Below, piece by piece: positions 5,639-6,512 of a stretch of DNA of 6,512 nt (positions are counted from its first letter, which is position 1; the number at the start of each line of letters is the position of its first letter). This stretch comes from Candidatus Heimdallarchaeota archaeon (GTDB lineage: Archaea > Asgardarchaeota > Heimdallarchaeia > Heimdallarchaeales > Heimdallarchaeaceae): positions 1 through 6,512 of the forward strand of contig JAEOTK010000197.1 in NCBI GenBank assembly GCA_016839875.1. Reading direction: 5' to 3'. The notes beneath the pieces are model-generated. The model saw nothing but the letters and a program-made list of their open reading frames with translations. It searched no databases and had not been told where the DNA came from. A program made the translations under genes and the position numbers.

Positions 5639-6193
5639 TCATTGACTTTGTTGTTCTAACCAACTTGGTTTTGTAAGCAAATAATCAACACCAATAAATT
5701 CAATTGGTTTTCCTTCTTCATCTTTTCTAAAAGAATGAATCTTTTCTCCAACTTTCTTAAAACCTAGCCGTTTTAGTAATCTGATGGAAGGTTCATTTAT
5801 TTTAGCTGTACCTGCGATTATATTAACTGCATTGAGTTCTGCGAACATATACTTTATCACTACTTTACAGCTTTCCAAAGCATATCCTTTTCCATGAAAA
5901 TTTGAATTAAAATTATAACCAAAACTGAATTCATTTTCCTTATCCTTACTCTTGAATTTAGCTATAAGTCCTATCAATTTTTGTTCTTCTTTCAAAACGA
6001 TTGCTAGAAAGTCATCTTCCTTAGAAAACGATTCTGCTATTCCTTTATATTCCTCTGGATCATTAGGCCAAGGCCCTTCGTCATATTTCGCATATTCCGA
6101 TTTCTCATAAGTTATACCAAGTTCTGCAAGATCTTGCCAATCATCTGATGAGTAATTGCGAATATTTAGTCTTGCGGTTTCTAAATTAATCAT
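5639..6193 (-). CDS. RimJ/RimL-type GNAT acetyltransferase
   Basis: This 184-residue single-domain GNAT belongs to the group that acetylates protein N-termini, amino sugars, polyamines or antibiotics (Acetyltransf_3 type). Its start, LETARLNIRNYSSDDW (4-19), is the family's hallmark first strand and helix. IGLIAKF (73-79) and FSFGYNFNSNFHGKGYALE (89-107) follow; HGKGYA is the acetyl-CoA binding loop. NEPSIRLLKRLGFKKVG (132-148) is the typical C-terminal motif in which the Asn and the helix contact CoA. Substrate cannot be predicted. It is the last gene of the operon entering from the right edge. Eighteen bases separate it from the ferredoxin stop, and an AGGAG lies seven bases before its ATG. 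No partner antitoxin (ribbon-helix-helix) is present, so a toxin role is unlikely. Why a GNAT follows a redox pair is unclear; it may be incidental. Confidence 0.87.
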   Translation of the reverse strand: MINLETARLNIRNYSSDDWQDLAELGITYEKSEYAKYDEGPWPNDPEEYKGIAESFSKEDDFLAIVLKEEQKLIGLIAKFKSKDKENEFSFGYNFNSNFHGKGYALESCKVVIKYMFAELNAVNIIAGTAKINEPSIRLLKRLGFKKVGEKIHSFRKDEEGKPIEFIGVDYLLTKPSWLEQQSQ

Positions 6194-6200
6194 TATGGTT

Positions 6201-6205
6201 CTCCT
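6201..6205 (-). promoter_or_regulatory. Shine-Dalgarno AGGAG of the RimJ-like GNAT
   Basis: AGGAG on the minus strand is seven bases from the ATG at 6193, in the 18-base gap after the ferredoxin stop. It fixes the start and contrasts with the leaderless-looking first genes of other units in this window. Confidence 0.7.
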
Positions 6206-6211
6206 ATTAAT

Positions 6212-6406
6212 TTATTTTACCAAAAAAGGCAAATCAATAATTAAAGCGTCTTCTGGACAATCTTCTTCACATACTTTGCAATACCAACATTCTTTGTACT
6301 TTTGGTAAGGAAATCCTTTATCATCCAATCTAATGATATCCATTGGACAGCGTTCAACACATTCTCCACAACTTGTGCAAAGCTTAACATCTACAATCAA
6401 TGGCAT
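6212..6406 (-). CDS. 2[4Fe-4S] ferredoxin partner of the upstream flavoprotein
   Basis: This 64-residue ferredoxin has two complete CxxCxxCxxxCP motifs, with cysteines at 10, 13, 16, 20 and at 40, 43, 46, 50, so it should hold two [4Fe-4S] clusters. The second motif, CWYCKVCEEDCP, and the PYQKY before it resemble the iron-sulfur (beta) subunit of adenylylsulfate reductase and the small ferredoxins beside AprA-like flavoproteins. It is far shorter than true AprB (about 150 residues) because it lacks the C-terminal tail that wraps around AprA. Its ATG overlaps the stop codon of the flavoprotein gene by one base (TAATG), and a GGAGGAG precedes it, so the two are translationally coupled. The likely role is to pass electrons between the flavoprotein FAD and a redox partner in the cytoplasm. 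Calling it AprB would overstate the evidence; dissimilatory sulfur metabolism is not shown. Confidence 0.9.
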   Translation of the reverse strand: MPLIVDVKLCTSCGECVERCPMDIIRLDDKGFPYQKYKECWYCKVCEEDCPEDALIIDLPFLVK

Positions 6407-6512
6407 TATTTCTCTCCTCCATCGTCAATTGGAACCAGTAACGTTTGTACTTCTCCTGATTTTATACCTCTTTCAAGCACAACGTGTTTTAACCAATTCT
6501 CATCATCTTTAT
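6406..6512 (-). CDS. C-terminus of an SdhA/FrdA/AprA-type FAD oxidoreductase (partial)
   Basis: Only the last 34 codons are in the window; the gene continues beyond the right edge. The tail begins KDDENWLKHVVLERG and continues to VQTLLVPID before GGEK and the stop. DDENWLKH closely matches the C-terminal segment of succinate dehydrogenase and fumarate reductase flavoproteins (E. coli SdhA has RDDENWLCH), and the following strand ending in VPI/VPV is also typical. The succinate dehydrogenase/fumarate reductase/adenylylsulfate reductase alpha superfamily is therefore likely, but the FAD domain and active site cannot be seen. The stop TAA shares its last base with the ferredoxin ATG, which supports a flavoprotein-ferredoxin complex. 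An AprA-like oxidoreductase of unknown substrate is the best guess. Confidence 0.7.
   Translation of the reverse strand, partial: KDDENWLKHVVLERGIKSGEVQTLLVPIDDGGEK
6412..6420 (-). promoter_or_regulatory. Strong Shine-Dalgarno GGAGGAGAG of the ferredoxin gene
   Basis: GGAGGAGAG lies inside the last codons of the flavoprotein gene (encoding its Gly-Gly-Glu end), with its GGAGG core nine bases before the ferredoxin ATG. It is the best ribosome binding site in the window and fixes the ferredoxin start. Confidence 0.8.

Noticed and set aside
5639..6193. RimJ-like GNAT as a tRNA-acetylating toxin
   Set aside because: GNAT toxins come with a small ribbon-helix-helix antitoxin gene next to them; none is present, and the sequence carries RimJ/RimL rather than toxin hallmarks.
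6212..6512. Flavoprotein and ferredoxin as true adenylylsulfate reductase AprAB
   Set aside because: The ferredoxin lacks the long AprB C-terminal tail, the flavoprotein active site is outside the window, and no sulfate-reduction genes are visible.
1..6512. Clostridial or other Firmicutes origin
   Set aside because: Several families and the AT-rich codons would fit. However, TATA elements 27-30 bases before starts without ribosome sites, and a C-terminally anchored surface enzyme ending in KKRKK without a sortase motif, favour an archaeon. Not fully excluded.
1..6512. CRISPR array, tRNA, IS element, phage or defence island
   Set aside because: No regularly spaced repeats, cloverleaf with a CCA-stem pattern, transposase or integrase, terminal inverted repeats or nuclease/ATPase defence genes were seen on either strand.

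Overview
The window is AT-rich (roughly one third G+C by eye) and densely packed. It holds seven complete protein genes and the 3' end of an eighth. It most likely comes from an archaeon, with an Asgard-type lineage as a low-confidence guess. The main evidence is promoter layout. Several first-in-unit genes have an archaeal-looking TATA element about 27-30 bases before the ATG and no Shine-Dalgarno sequence, as expected for leaderless or nearly leaderless mRNAs. Genes inside the right-hand operon instead have strong Shine-Dalgarno sequences. A surface enzyme with an N-terminal signal sequence and a C-terminal transmembrane anchor also fits archaeal practice. Most of the protein families are shared with Clostridia and other bacteria, so the assignment rests on promoters rather than proteins. 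I see no tRNA, rRNA, CRISPR array, IS element or phage gene.

Layout. At 59-1543 (+) is a cytoplasmic S41-family peptidase, followed by a short hairpin plus T-run. It converges on a Cys-rich DUF3795-type protein at 1616-1972 (-). A divergent intergenic region then leads to 2130-3431 (+), a condensation-domain/alcohol-acetyltransferase-like acyltransferase that seems to start at TTG. Next, with its own promoter, is 3569-4651 (+), an exported, membrane-anchored Ntn-hydrolase of the choloylglycine hydrolase/linear amide hydrolase superfamily. After a repeat-rich convergent terminator region come minus-strand genes only. These are a GNAT acetyltransferase at 4771-5559 with its own promoter, and an operon entering from the right edge. 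That operon contains the C-terminus of an SdhA/FrdA/AprA-type flavoprotein (6406-6512), a 64-residue 2[4Fe-4S] ferredoxin (6212-6406) and a RimJ/RimL-type GNAT (5639-6193).

How the genes may work together. The firmest link is flavoprotein plus ferredoxin: their stop and start codons overlap by one base, and they probably form one redox complex. The GNAT behind them is co-transcribed, but its link to redox chemistry is unknown. The other genes look like separate units for protein turnover, acyl transfer and extracellular amide hydrolysis. I did not find a convincing new multi-gene system. The points most worth checking are the non-canonical S41 active site, the surface-anchored Ntn-hydrolase beside an acyltransferase, the unsettled start of that acyltransferase, and the alternative hairpins at 4691-4762.
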